Below, in pieces: positions 26,040 through 34,544 of a stretch of 64,000 nt of DNA (the stretch's first letter is position 1; each line of letters starts with the position of its first letter). Source of the DNA: CAVROP01 sp050012175. Lineage in GTDB: Bacteria; Acidobacteriota; Terriglobia; UBA7540. The notes below the pieces were generated by a model that saw only the letters and a list, made by a program, of their open reading frames with translations, did not search any database and was not told where the DNA came from. The DNA is taken from positions 41,491 through 105,490 of the forward strand of contig JBEKHR010000016.1 of the NCBI GenBank assembly GCA_050012175.1. The letters run 5' to 3'. A program made the translations under genes and the position numbers.

Positions 26040-27566
26040 ACTGCCCCTCCGGAAGTCCTGCAAACCCGTTCTCGCCGCTTCTGGAACCGGATTTTTCAGA
26101 CACCGCGCCCTTCGGTGTCTTTCCTGGGATCGATTTCTTGGGTGCCTCGCCACAACCGGCAGCTCTATCCTGTTGGGATCGTGAGAACCGCCATCCGTTG
26201 CACCATTGCTCCACACAGTCGCCGGGTTAGATGGCTCTCTGCCAAAAGCAGCCAATAGTAGCGGGCATGTTTCAACAGCCGACCGCCCGTCTTCACCAAC
26301 CGCTGCCGCAAGCTGGTGAGCGACCAGTTGTCGATCCTCTTCGGCAGTACCAACTGCCGCCATAGGTTGGCTAAGTTGTAGGCGATCAGGCTCAGCCAAA
26401 GCCGCACTTCGTTAGATCGGAACCGGTGGCAGCTCAACCGCGTCATCTTCGCCACCTGCTTGCCTTCTTTGATCCACTGCTCCGCCGTTCCCCGTTTGTT
26501 GTAGAATCGCACTACTGCCCGGCTGTCAGCCTCCAGGTTGGTCACGATGAATCCGACCCGAGGGAACAACTCCCCAGAGTGGAACTCCACCTTCGCCACC
26601 ATCTTCCAACTCGCCGCCTGATAGAGAAAGCTCTTGTACCAGACCACGGGCTTGTGGCTCGGCCGGCCCACCGGGCGGCTCAGCATCTCCGCGATGTCCC
26701 GCTCCAGGCTGTCGTTGGACGGGATGCGGATCGCATACTTCACGCCGCGCTCTTCCAGCGCCTAGTAAATCTCCGGCTTGGCGAAGGCCGCGTCGGCACG
26801 AAACACCACCTCTTTGCCCAGCTTCTGTTGCCGCTCGATCTAGGGCAGCAGTAGTTCTCGCCAGTCGTCGGCACTGTGGACGTTGCCCGGCCACAGCTTG
26901 GCCGCCAGACAGTCGACCTCACGGTTGAACAGCAGCAGCGGGTGATAACAGGTCGATTCGAAGTGCCCGTTGTAAACGGCTTGCTCCTGCTCCCCATACA
27001 CTGAGATCTCGGTGGAATCCATATCCAGTACTGCCCGGCAAGCTGAATCCATCGCTTCCGCTTTGCCGATCAATGCCCGGTTGAGTCGTCCCAGTCCCGC
27101 AGAGTTTTCCTCCTCGCCCAGCATTTCGGTCTCGAAGGTCTGCAACCGGGAGGTCAGAGCGGCACCCCGATCCCAGATCTTTTCGGAACCGATCAGGCGG
27201 AACGTTGGATCTTGCGAAAGGCGCTCGGCGTCGTTGACATCCTCATAGCCCGCGATGCGGCTGTACACGGACTGGCGCAACAGGTCCGCCAGCGGAAGCT
27301 GCGTGTTCTTCCCACGCCGTGAGTCGGTCAGATGCTGGGCGACGAGATCACCGAAGCCCAGACGTTCGACCAACTCACGAACCAGAATCAGGCCACCATC
27401 GGAGGTGACCCGCGATCCCTGCAAATCCACGTTCAGAGAAGTGTTAAAGGAGAGCTGAAATGGCCTATTTTGTCTCTCACCCATTGGGTGCCGTCCTCTG
27501 GAGCGTCTTCATTGCGTTCAAAGCCGCATAAATATCGATGCCGTCCTACATCTGAGGATTCGTAGG
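26040..27566 (-). mobile_element. IS1380-family insertion sequence (boundaries approximate)
   Basis: Defined by the IS1380-type transposase frame at 26165-27484. The right boundary is placed at 27566 because the sequence there, read inward, begins CCTACGAATCC, reminiscent of the CCTA ends of this family. I could not find a convincing matching left end or target duplication, so the left edge is only a guess between about 26040 and 26165. It sits between two glycosyltransferase genes and interrupts neither. Confidence 0.6.
26165..27484 (-). pseudogene. IS1380-type transposase with two in-frame stops
   Basis: One frame from 27484 to 26165 carries a complete DDE transposase of the IS1380 group: VTSDGGLILVRELVERLGF, LDMDSTEISVYGEQEQAVYNGH (first catalytic Asp region), VVFRADAAFAKPEIY (second Asp) and FYNKRGTAEQWIKEGKQ (Glu region). 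Two TAG codons interrupt it, at 26840-26842 and 26762-26764, with no frame change. Each is one substitution from a GAG codon. The element is presumably immobile unless supplied in trans. Confidence 0.88.
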
Positions 27567-27683
27567 TGGAGTTCAAAATGGAAATGTGGGGTTGAACCCA
27601 ATGTTGATGTCTACCATACTCGTCTTGGAGCGTGGCCGATACCAGCATGTCGTCCGAGACGGGCGCGCTCATGGTACTTGGTA

Positions 27684-28598
27684 TCATCCGCAGGTAGGGA
27701 TGCGGCGCACTTTCCCGATGTGGCGCAGGCGAAGGAGCCACGCACGCAATCGCTGCCGTTGCTCAGTGCCCAGGAATTGAACAAATTCATCCGGCACCAG
27801 CCGCTCCCTCATGCAGAGGTACGACCAGGAATACCCCGCCATCCTGGCTAAGGCTCCCAAAATCACCGGCCTTTCCCTTAAGCGACGAGCACATTTGAGG
27901 GCCTCAAACACGGGCAGATAGCCTAGTGAGAAGTCCATGAGTCCCTGCCGAAATCTGCCCCGGAATAAGCCACCCGCACTTCCCCCGTACCTGTGGTGAT
28001 GAACCACCAAATCAGGGAAACTCTCCACTTCCCATCCAGTCAGCCGCGCCGTGACCTCAGCATACGTATCCGACCCGCCGTAGCGCAATGTACGGTATCG
28101 CCCCCCGAGTGCATCGTGACACGCGCGACGGAAGAGTTGGACCGCCTGGGGTACAGATCTCGCGATCTCTCCAAGAGGCGGCTTCTGAATCCATCCGTCT
28201 CTTTCCTGGATGATCCCTCCTGCCAGGCCCAGCTTGGGGTTACTCTCAAATCGGCCGAGGAGATTCCGGAAGTAATTCGAACCGAAGGAGACATCCGCAT
28301 CGAGGTTGCCGATGAATTCGTAGTTGGTGGACTCTAATAGCGCAAAAGCCAGGTTTATTGCGCGGACCTGAGCCGCGAAATTCCTTGGGTGGTCTTCCGT
28401 AATCCGCAAAAGGCGAATGTAAGAATGTCTCTGCGCATAGCTTTCTATAATCTTCTCGGTCCGATCCCGCGATGCATCGCTTACGATTACCCACTCCGTG
28501 GGCGGGATCGTCTGCGACACAACAGATTCGATTGTGTGCGTAATGAACCCCTCCTCATTGTAGGCGGCGGTAACGAGAACGTAGGTCTGATTTCCCAT
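27684..28598 (-). CDS. Family 2 glycosyltransferase
   Basis: A 304-residue GT2 with YVLVTAAYNEEGFITHTIESVVSQTIPPTEWVIVSDASRDRT and the metal-binding FIGNLDADVSFGSNYFRNLL. A segment WIQKPPLGEIARSVPQAVQLFRRACHDALGG leads to GGSDTYAEVTARLTGWEVESF, typical of one cell-envelope GT2 branch. The C-terminal helical region is Arg-rich. The stub at 12888-13011 and the remnant at 46822-47265 belong to the same branch. It follows the rhamnosyltransferase-like GT2 at 28617-29561 by 18 bp. Confidence 0.83.
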   Translation of the reverse strand: MGNQTYVLVTAAYNEEGFITHTIESVVSQTIPPTEWVIVSDASRDRTEKIIESYAQRHSYIRLLRITEDHPRNFAAQVRAINLAFALLESTNYEFIGNLDADVSFGSNYFRNLLGRFESNPKLGLAGGIIQERDGWIQKPPLGEIARSVPQAVQLFRRACHDALGGRYRTLRYGGSDTYAEVTARLTGWEVESFPDLVVHHHRYGGSAGGLFRGRFRQGLMDFSLGYLPVFEALKCARRLRERPVILGALARMAGYSWSYLCMRERLVPDEFVQFLGTEQRQRLRAWLLRLRHIGKVRRIPTCG

Positions 28599-28616
28599 TA
28601 GTCCTAACTCGATCAG

Positions 28617-29561
28617 CTACGCGGTGGTGGGGTGTTGCCCAGGCGGCATGCCGAAGAGCCAACCCAGGCACGCCATGCTTCTCCTGAGCTTGAATGACGC
28701 CTCAGAGCGAGCGGACCGCTTCAAGGCATACACTGCGCCATAGCCAAGCACTCGAAGCGCCTGGTGTAGGATTACAATCAAAACGTAAACCACTTGCGAG
28801 AGGGAATTATGGTGCCGCTTCCAGTACTGCAGGTTGGCGCGGTGCATCTCGATGTAGAACCTGATGGGCGCGCGAGACGAACTCCCTTCGCCGTAGTGGA
28901 CGGCCGCTGCATTAGGGAAGTACACAACTCTCCACCCCTTTTTCCAGAATCTGCGGCACCAATCTAGGTCCTCGCCATACATGAAGAATTGTTCGTCGAG
29001 AAGTCCCACCCCATCCAGCGTACTCTTCCTGGCCATCCAGAACCAGCCGTTCAGCACATCAACATTCTGCACGACGGCCGAGTTGAAGTTCTTCATATGA
29101 AGGCCGGACCTTTTGAAAAACGAACTCAACCCCAGTGCGTTCACGAGACAGATGGACAGCGTCGGCAGTCTCATGCACGATGGACCGGCAGAGCCCTTGG
29201 GCGTTAACATCTTCGGGCCTAGCAGCCCCACAGTGCCGTTCTGTTCCATATAGTCAAACATCCTGCCCAAGCATCCGGCGGGCACAGTCACGTCAGAGTT
29301 GATCAGGCAGATGTACTTGCCCGTCGCCAAGCGGATGCCGAGGTTGTTGGCCTTAGCAAAACCGAGATTCGATTGGTTTCGAATCAGCACGACTTCCGGG
29401 AACTCCTGTTGGACCATATCCGGTGTGCGGTCCGAAAATGAGTTGTCGACGACGAAAATCTCAGTCGCCAAGCGGCTGTCATCCCGCCTAAGCGATGCTA
29501 GGCACTGCTTGACGAACTCCTTGGCGTTCCAACTAACAATGACAATCGATAGGTCGAAAAT
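28617..29561 (-). CDS. Family 2 glycosyltransferase without a canonical start codon
   Basis: A paralogue of 13008-13973. The body has FVVDNSFSDRTPDMV, NLGFAKANNLGIR, CLINSDVTVPAGCLGRM, GWFWMARKSTLDGVGLLDEQFFMYGEDLDW and a hydrophobic C-terminal segment. The GT-A opening LSIVIVSWNAKEFVKQCLASL lies in frame upstream of the first TTG (29471), so the true protein must begin near 29561. Only ATT (29559-29561) is a plausible initiator there, with AGGGGA a few bases upstream. Either a rare AUU start is used or the ATG has been lost by mutation. Length from 29561 (314 residues) matches the paralogue. Confidence 0.75.
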   Translation of the reverse strand: MFDLSIVIVSWNAKEFVKQCLASLRRDDSRLATEIFVVDNSFSDRTPDMVQQEFPEVVLIRNQSNLGFAKANNLGIRLATGKYICLINSDVTVPAGCLGRMFDYMEQNGTVGLLGPKMLTPKGSAGPSCMRLPTLSICLVNALGLSSFFKRSGLHMKNFNSAVVQNVDVLNGWFWMARKSTLDGVGLLDEQFFMYGEDLDWCRRFWKKGWRVVYFPNAAAVHYGEGSSSRAPIRFYIEMHRANLQYWKRHHNSLSQVVYVLIVILHQALRVLGYGAVYALKRSARSEASFKLRRSMACLGWLFGMPPGQHPTTA

Positions 29562-29716
29562 ATGTCGATCCCCTGTGCTCGTTAATGCATCAAGACTATC
29601 TAGCTCTTAATTTTTGTGCGTGTCGGAGATGTGCGTCGTCAATTCAGCCGGGGAAATGCTATAGGGTTAGACACTGAACGTCCTGCGCTTTGAACGCCGA
29701 GTGGCTGCTGAGCTTT

Positions 29717-29746
29717 AAGAAATCGGCACCCTCTCGGAGAGTGCCG
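29717..29746 (-). terminator. Rho-independent-like terminator
   Basis: Read on the minus strand, a GC-rich hairpin (CGGCACTCTCCGAGAGGGTGCCG, with one bulge) is followed by ATTTCTT. It lies 24 bp after the stop of the large secreted protein at 29770-32067. It should separate that gene from the downstream glycosyltransferases. Confidence 0.6.
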
Positions 29747-29769
29747 TCCCACCCAACTCTGTCCGGGAA

Positions 29770-32067
29770 TTAATTTGTCTTCACCCCATTAATCGTGGGC
29801 GAGGCCGGGACGCCAGGGGGGTCGCTCGGGATCTCGTAGATATGCACAGCCCAGGGGCTAAAGGAATCTGTGAGCACCCCGCTCGTAACAGGGACAGTGC
29901 GGCTCTCGCCATACACCGTAGCCGTCGCGCTTCCTGACAAACCGGAGACCGTAATCGTCGTGCTCAAAGCAGATGCGGAGTTCTCCGACGTATTACAGAG
30001 CGGGTCAGTCAGCCTCGCCGCAAATATCCAGATGTTTCCTCCGAATTCCTTGTAAGAGGCATCTACCCTCGCATCCGCAGTGTAAGGACTAGCCACACAA
30101 TTCGTGGTCTGGTTTGTGCTGATTGTCCTACTGGTCGGGTTCGCCAACAACGTGTTGGCACCAATAGCTGACACAGCGCTCATAACCGGCGTGATGGCTG
30201 GAGTCCCGCCAGCATTGGCCGGGAAACACTCCGTCGAGGGAGGCGAGGATAACGGTGCCACGCAGGTAGGAGCATAACCGTAATTCGCCCCGCTAGGACT
30301 AATGTTATTGTACCAAGCGATTCCCTTGCGATCGTGAATGAACGACATCCAAAATTCCCAATAGGCTGTCGTGTTGCTGATTCCAGTTCCTGCCACGTTC
30401 GCGTTGGTGCAATTGCTTGGGCTGGAACTCGTCCAAATGGCCAGTTCGAGCACTTGATAGCCCGGCACCAAACCATAATTGGCGCGTTCATTCCGGTCCA
30501 TCATGTGTACCCAATCGGACATCTGTAAGCCTGCGCTCTTAAACTGGCTCGAATAGCAAAGGGGGTAGTCATCGAAAGAGTAAATGTCTGCCACCGTGTT
30601 CGGGTAATACCAGCTCAAGTGAAGAAAGGGCGTAGTGGCATCATCATAGATAACGGCGTGGTTGTTGTCGTTGGCATGGGCGGCATTCATAAATCCCTGC
30701 ATCCAAGAAACCGTTAAGCCGTTCACGCTCGCCTCATCGTAGCCAAACCAAGCAAGAACGCACGCCTCACTCGTGAAAGCTGCCCCATAGCCCGCCATGT
30801 TCGCTGCATCCCCGGCGGGTGTCCCTGTCGTTCCGAATCCCCCCATCCGAGAAGCAGCAGGCCCGATGATAGGCGTATCACCCTCATTCAGACAATTCAA
30901 CCCGACGTTACCTGAAACTGCGCCTTCCATGAAGGTCTGGTACTGAGAGGTCGAATATGAAGAGGCCCACGTACCGCCCCAGCCCGCTGCATTCGCCCCA
31001 GGTGGACTCATGTTGTTAGTCACGCCGTACCCAAGCCAGTCCGCCGCATCACCGGTGTTCAATTCCCAGGACGAGAGAGGCAGTATCTTGTTTCCGTTGT
31101 GGTACAAATTGTTGTAGGCATCAATCCCATTCGTCGGGGTGCATCCGCAAGCCGCAATCGTTTCTGTCCAAGTCTGACGTGGCGTACCTCCCGAGGTTTG
31201 CAACTGGACCTGTAGGGTGTGGTTGCCAGCCGAAAGCCCGGTCATCGTCAGGATTGGCTCCTGATAAGTGCCGGGATTAGAAATGGTGCTGAAAGCCGTG
31301 CCATCGATGGAACTCACGAGCATGTCGCTTGCGGCGGCTCCCCACAGGTAGCTTTGAATCTTCATCGCCAGGCGATTGCCTGGGTAGGCGTGACGCACCG
31401 TAAGGCCCGAGGTAGGGTTTCCACTCGCGGAGGCGCTTACCGTGATGTCGTCAAAGTAGATGGTGCCGGTGCCGCCGTTCATTCCAAGGTAAACGGAGTT
31501 CATCGCCGAAAGGCTCAGGCCAGTAAGTGTTATATCCTGCGTCCCGTCCAGCCAGACCGTGGCCGCCCGTCCGCTCACGCTGTATTCAAACTCCGCCGTG
31601 TGCCAAGCATTTGTCGTAATTGCATGAGTCCCTGCGGTTCCAGCCAGCAGGAGATAAAGAGACCCGCTGCTATTGGTCATTTGCAGCAGGTAATAAGTGT
31701 CGTTGCTGGTCTGCCAGAAACCAGAAAGGTAGGTTGACGATCCGCCCCCCAGCGAGTAGCTGGAGGGCACGTAAAACCAGAATTTCAAATACTGTGGGTC
31801 GGGCGCGGTAAAACCGTCATTCCAGTAGGCGGTCTGACCACTCTGGAAGGCATAGCTCCACTTCCCTGAGTGGACCTGAACCTGCGATGGAGTCCCCGTC
31901 GCGGAACTGTATGTTCCCCAGCCATTCGCGACGCCGTTTTCCATAACAGCGCGTTCAGCGTCATCGGAAAAGACCTGACCCGCAGCAGGACTAACTGCCA
32001 GTGACAAGATGAAGCTTGTTAAGATGGCCACAACTTTTACTCTGCTTCTATTTTCGCTTGTGCTCAT
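29770..32067 (-). CDS. Large secreted glycan-binding/glycoside-hydrolase-like protein
   Basis: About 765 residues from the ATG at 32067 (the longer frame adds ten). Residues 8-31 form a signal peptide (VVAILTSFILSLAVSPAAGQ). Residues of about 35-220 are Ser/Thr/Gly-rich beta structure (WSYAFQSGQTAYWND, YFDDITVSASA), resembling a laminin-G/concanavalin-like lectin domain. The middle has TIM-barrel-like features (KILPLSSWELN, CLNEGDTPII, LAWFGYDEASVNG, DIYSFDDYPLCY). The C-terminal 110 residues look like a beta-sandwich. Asp/Glu residues in the barrel suggest a hydrolase or a binding derivative. Within a polysaccharide locus it may trim or bind the secreted polymer. Family assignment is by style only. 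Confidence 0.65.
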   Translation of the reverse strand: MSTSENRSRVKVVAILTSFILSLAVSPAAGQVFSDDAERAVMENGVANGWGTYSSATGTPSQVQVHSGKWSYAFQSGQTAYWNDGFTAPDPQYLKFWFYVPSSYSLGGGSSTYLSGFWQTSNDTYYLLQMTNSSGSLYLLLAGTAGTHAITTNAWHTAEFEYSVSGRAATVWLDGTQDITLTGLSLSAMNSVYLGMNGGTGTIYFDDITVSASASGNPTSGLTVRHAYPGNRLAMKIQSYLWGAAASDMLVSSIDGTAFSTISNPGTYQEPILTMTGLSAGNHTLQVQLQTSGGTPRQTWTETIAACGCTPTNGIDAYNNLYHNGNKILPLSSWELNTGDAADWLGYGVTNNMSPPGANAAGWGGTWASSYSTSQYQTFMEGAVSGNVGLNCLNEGDTPIIGPAASRMGGFGTTGTPAGDAANMAGYGAAFTSEACVLAWFGYDEASVNGLTVSWMQGFMNAAHANDNNHAVIYDDATTPFLHLSWYYPNTVADIYSFDDYPLCYSSQFKSAGLQMSDWVHMMDRNERANYGLVPGYQVLELAIWTSSSPSNCTNANVAGTGISNTTAYWEFWMSFIHDRKGIAWYNNISPSGANYGYAPTCVAPLSSPPSTECFPANAGGTPAITPVMSAVSAIGANTLLANPTSRTISTNQTTNCVASPYTADARVDASYKEFGGNIWIFAARLTDPLCNTSENSASALSTTITVSGLSGSATATVYGESRTVPVTSGVLTDSFSPWAVHIYEIPSDPPGVPASPTINGVKTN

Positions 32068-32172
32068 AACTATTTCACCAGTTTCCCTTTCCCTCAAGCC
32101 GCTTCAGATCATCTGGAACGAGGCATTAGCCGACACCTCGTTATTTACCACTATTCCACACCACCGGCTACA

Positions 32173-32196
32173 GTACTAAGGTACTAACGTACCACA
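32173..32196. repeat. Short tandem repeat in the leader of the secreted-protein gene
   Basis: Three adjacent 8-bp units GTACTAAG, GTACTAAC and GTACCACA lie about 105 bp before the ATG at 32067. They could be a regulator-binding iteron or chance. Nothing similar was noticed elsewhere. Confidence 0.35.
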
Positions 32197-32223
32197 TTTC
32201 TCCTCTATATGAGCCTCCCATCT

Positions 32224-32248
32224 ATTATAGACGTGCCAAGTCCGTCAA
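32224..32248 (-). promoter_or_regulatory. Possible promoter for the secreted-protein gene
   Basis: On the minus strand TTGACG (32243-32248) precedes TATAAT (32224-32229). The spacer is only 13 bp, shorter than the usual 17, so it would be weak or factor-dependent. It overlaps the 3' end of the deacetylase fragment. The leader to the ATG at 32067 would be about 150 nt and would include the GTACTAA repeats. Confidence 0.3.
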
Positions 32249-32735
32249 CCCCTTCCTAAGAAAGAATCGGCCGACGACTTGGGGAAGGGCGACCCAAACC
32301 TTCCCTGCGTCTCGCCAATCCGACAAGTGTGCCAACAAATCTTGGCATATCTTCAAGGCTGTGTGTTCTCTGATGTAATCCGGGTGGACGATAAAGCTCA
32401 CCAGTCCCTGCTTCTCCATGATCAGATGGATCTGCTTCTTCCAGAGCTCAATCGAATAGTCGCCGAGAATGTAAAAAAGCGAATAATCCTGAGTGGTTGT
32501 TAACGGAAGTTCGAGAATTCGCCCCATGAAATACGGGAAAACAGCACAACACCCACCGCGCTGCGCCTCCAGATGCGCCACATAGGGGATTGACACATCG
32601 TCGGAAACATACAATGCTCCCTACCAGTCGGCATTCCTGTACATTCTACCAGAGCGAAACCCCTGGGCTCCATGCCCCTCAATGTGCCGGTTGAGGAATC
32701 GGAAACCGTAACTGGCCTCATGGCTCCATGAAACC
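32225..32735 (-). pseudogene. Polysaccharide deacetylase-like C-terminal fragment
   Basis: The minus strand reads SYGFRFLNRHIEGHGAQGFRSGRMYRNADW, then TAG at 32621-32623. It continues in the same frame with VSIPYVAHLEAQRGGCCAVFPYF, ILELPLTTTQDYSLFYILGDYSIELWKKQI, SFIVHPDYIRE and a helical tail to 32225. GFRSG, the LELP(L)TT motif and HPDY are typical of NodB-fold deacetylases. No N-terminal catalytic Asp region precedes it. It is the complementary half of the fragments at 4294-4661 and 9415-10030. Confidence 0.72.
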
Positions 32736-32788
32736 CCCGCTTTCTTTCCAGCGCAATCATTTATTGCGCTATATGAAACAAAGAATCG

Positions 32789-34045
32789 CTATGAACCCCG
32801 CACAGCCAGGCTTGCCACGCGCGCCGAAGCTGGGGAAGAGATCCGCACGCTGGTCCCGGCGTAGACGAAGTCCAGCACCTGCTGAGCAATTCGATCCTGC
32901 TGCGCATAGGTCAGTCCTGGGAACATGGGCAATGACAGGATTTCGGCTGCAACCTTTTCGGAGACTGGGAAGTCCCCTTTCATGTATCCGAGGGCATTGT
33001 AAGCCTTCTGCAGATGGAGCGGTATCGGATAATGAATTCCGGTGCCGATGTTCGCCTCGGCAAGGTGCTTCTGAAGTTGATCGCGGTTGTGAACACGGAC
33101 CACGTAAAGATGGTAAACTGCCTTGGCCCACGAAGGCTCGAAGGGAAGCTTTATCCCCTCCGCAGCCGCGCCTAAAAGCTCCTGATATCGCGCCGCACAT
33201 TCCCGGCGCCTTTCATTCCACGCCGTGAGATGTCTGAGCTTGATTCCCAAGATGCCAGCTTGAATCGAATCCAACCTGCCGTTATATCCTTGCATCTCGT
33301 GATAATACTTTCGGGCCTGCCCGTGGTCCCGCAGCATCCGAACCTTCTGGGCAAGCTCCGCATCGTTGGTGGTAACGGCTCCGGCTTCCCCACAAGCTCC
33401 CAAGTTTTTTCCGGGGTAAAAGCTGAAAGCCGCCGCCCTTCCCATCGAACCCGCTTGCTTACAACGGTTCTCCCGGCGTGAAAAGTATTCCGCCCCATGC
33501 GCCTGACAGGCATCTTCAATGACGAGCAAGTTGTACCTCTCAGCCAGTTCAAGAATGGGATCCATGTCTGCCATCTGCCCATAAAGATGCACGGGGACGA
33601 CGGCTTTCACTCCCCTCCCCGTCTGTTTGTCCACAAGCTTGCCGTCGGTATCGTCTGGAAAGCACTCGTCCGCAAGGTAAGCGGCGAGCCTGTTCACGTC
33701 CATATTGTAGGTGCGTTCGTCGATATCCACGAATCGCGGCAGGGCGCCACATTGAGATATAGCTTCGGCTGTAGCGATAAAGGTATTCGGCACAGTAATG
33801 ACGGCATCGTCGTGGCCAACTCCGGCGGCCATCAGTGCAAACCGCAGGGCGTCCGTGCCGCTGCCCACGCCGACACAGTGCTGAGTATCGCAGTGCATGG
33901 CGAAAGTTCGTTCGAAATCCTCAACCATGGGACCGCCAATAAAGCCGGCCGTCTCCAGAGCATGCTCGAATACAGCCGTCAACTCGTCTTTTAGCTCCCT
34001 ATGTGGAGTGACGAGATCAAGAAAGGGAATTCTATTAGTTTCCAC
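32789..34045 (-). CDS. PLP-dependent sugar aminotransferase (DegT/DnrJ/EryC1 family)
   Basis: A 418-residue fold-type I aminotransferase. The start is GTG 34045 with GGAGGAGG 7 bp upstream. It shows IPFLDLVTPHRELKDE, GFIGGPMVEDFE, GSGTDALRFALMA, VIEDACQAHGAEY and the PLP-lysine motif AFSFYPGKNLGACGEAGAV. The C-terminal YHLYVVRVHNRDQ and GIHYPIPLHLQKAY segments are usual for WlbC/WbpE-like sugar transaminases. It overlaps the acetyltransferase upstream by 11 bp. It would convert a 3-keto nucleotide sugar to the 3-amino sugar for acetylation. Confidence 0.9.
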   Translation of the reverse strand: METNRIPFLDLVTPHRELKDELTAVFEHALETAGFIGGPMVEDFERTFAMHCDTQHCVGVGSGTDALRFALMAAGVGHDDAVITVPNTFIATAEAISQCGALPRFVDIDERTYNMDVNRLAAYLADECFPDDTDGKLVDKQTGRGVKAVVPVHLYGQMADMDPILELAERYNLLVIEDACQAHGAEYFSRRENRCKQAGSMGRAAAFSFYPGKNLGACGEAGAVTTNDAELAQKVRMLRDHGQARKYYHEMQGYNGRLDSIQAGILGIKLRHLTAWNERRRECAARYQELLGAAAEGIKLPFEPSWAKAVYHLYVVRVHNRDQLQKHLAEANIGTGIHYPIPLHLQKAYNALGYMKGDFPVSEKVAAEILSLPMFPGLTYAQQDRIAQQVLDFVYAGTSVRISSPASARVASLAVRGS

Positions 34046-34544
34046 GATTTGCCTCCTCCGTCATCTGCTGGCCTAGCTTCCGCAACAATCTGGCGGGATT
34101 CCCCGCCACAATCGCGTTTGCGGGAACATCTCTTGTAACCACACTCCCTGCCCCCACGATGGCATTTTCGCCCACCGTCACTTTTGAAAGGATTGTGCTC
34201 CCCGAACCAATCGAAGCGCCTTTCTTGACCAGGGTGGGCTCCACTTTCCAGTTTCTCTCGGTCTGCAGCGTTCCTCCGGGAGTGGTAGCCCGCGGATAGG
34301 AGTCGTTGATAAATGTCACATTATGCCCTATGAACACGCAGTCTTCTATTGTTACGCCCTCACAGATGAATGTGTGGCTGGAGATCTTGCATCTTTGCCC
34401 AATCTTGGCGTTCTTCTGCACTTCGACAAAGGCGCCAACCTTCGTCTCGTCGCCAATTTCACATCCGTACAAATTAATAAACTTGGAAAGCTTGACTTCC
34501 CTTCCCAACTTGACATCGGCGGCAACGCAACGGAATTCGCTCAT
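34035..34544 (-). CDS. Left-handed beta-helix sugar N-acetyltransferase (WbpD/WlbB-like)
   Basis: A 169-residue hexapeptide-repeat acyltransferase. Repeats begin at INLYGCEIGDETKVGAFVEVQKNAKIGQ and end with GSGSTILSKVTVGENAIVGAGSVVTRDVPANAIVAGNPARLL. The VFIGHNVTFINDSYPRA segment, with the catalytic His, matches WbpD/WlbB enzymes that acetylate a 3-amino nucleotide sugar. Its start overlaps the oxidoreductase stop (ATGA at 34541-34544). With both neighbours it makes a three-step dehydrogenation, amination and acetylation module. Confidence 0.88.
   Translation of the reverse strand: MSEFRCVAADVKLGREVKLSKFINLYGCEIGDETKVGAFVEVQKNAKIGQRCKISSHTFICEGVTIEDCVFIGHNVTFINDSYPRATTPGGTLQTERNWKVEPTLVKKGASIGSGSTILSKVTVGENAIVGAGSVVTRDVPANAIVAGNPARLLRKLGQQMTEEANRGN

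Noticed and set aside
27433..27741. Minus-strand frame between the IS1380 transposase and the GT2 gene.
   Set aside because: It mixes the IS end and the 3' end of the GT2 gene and has no family character.
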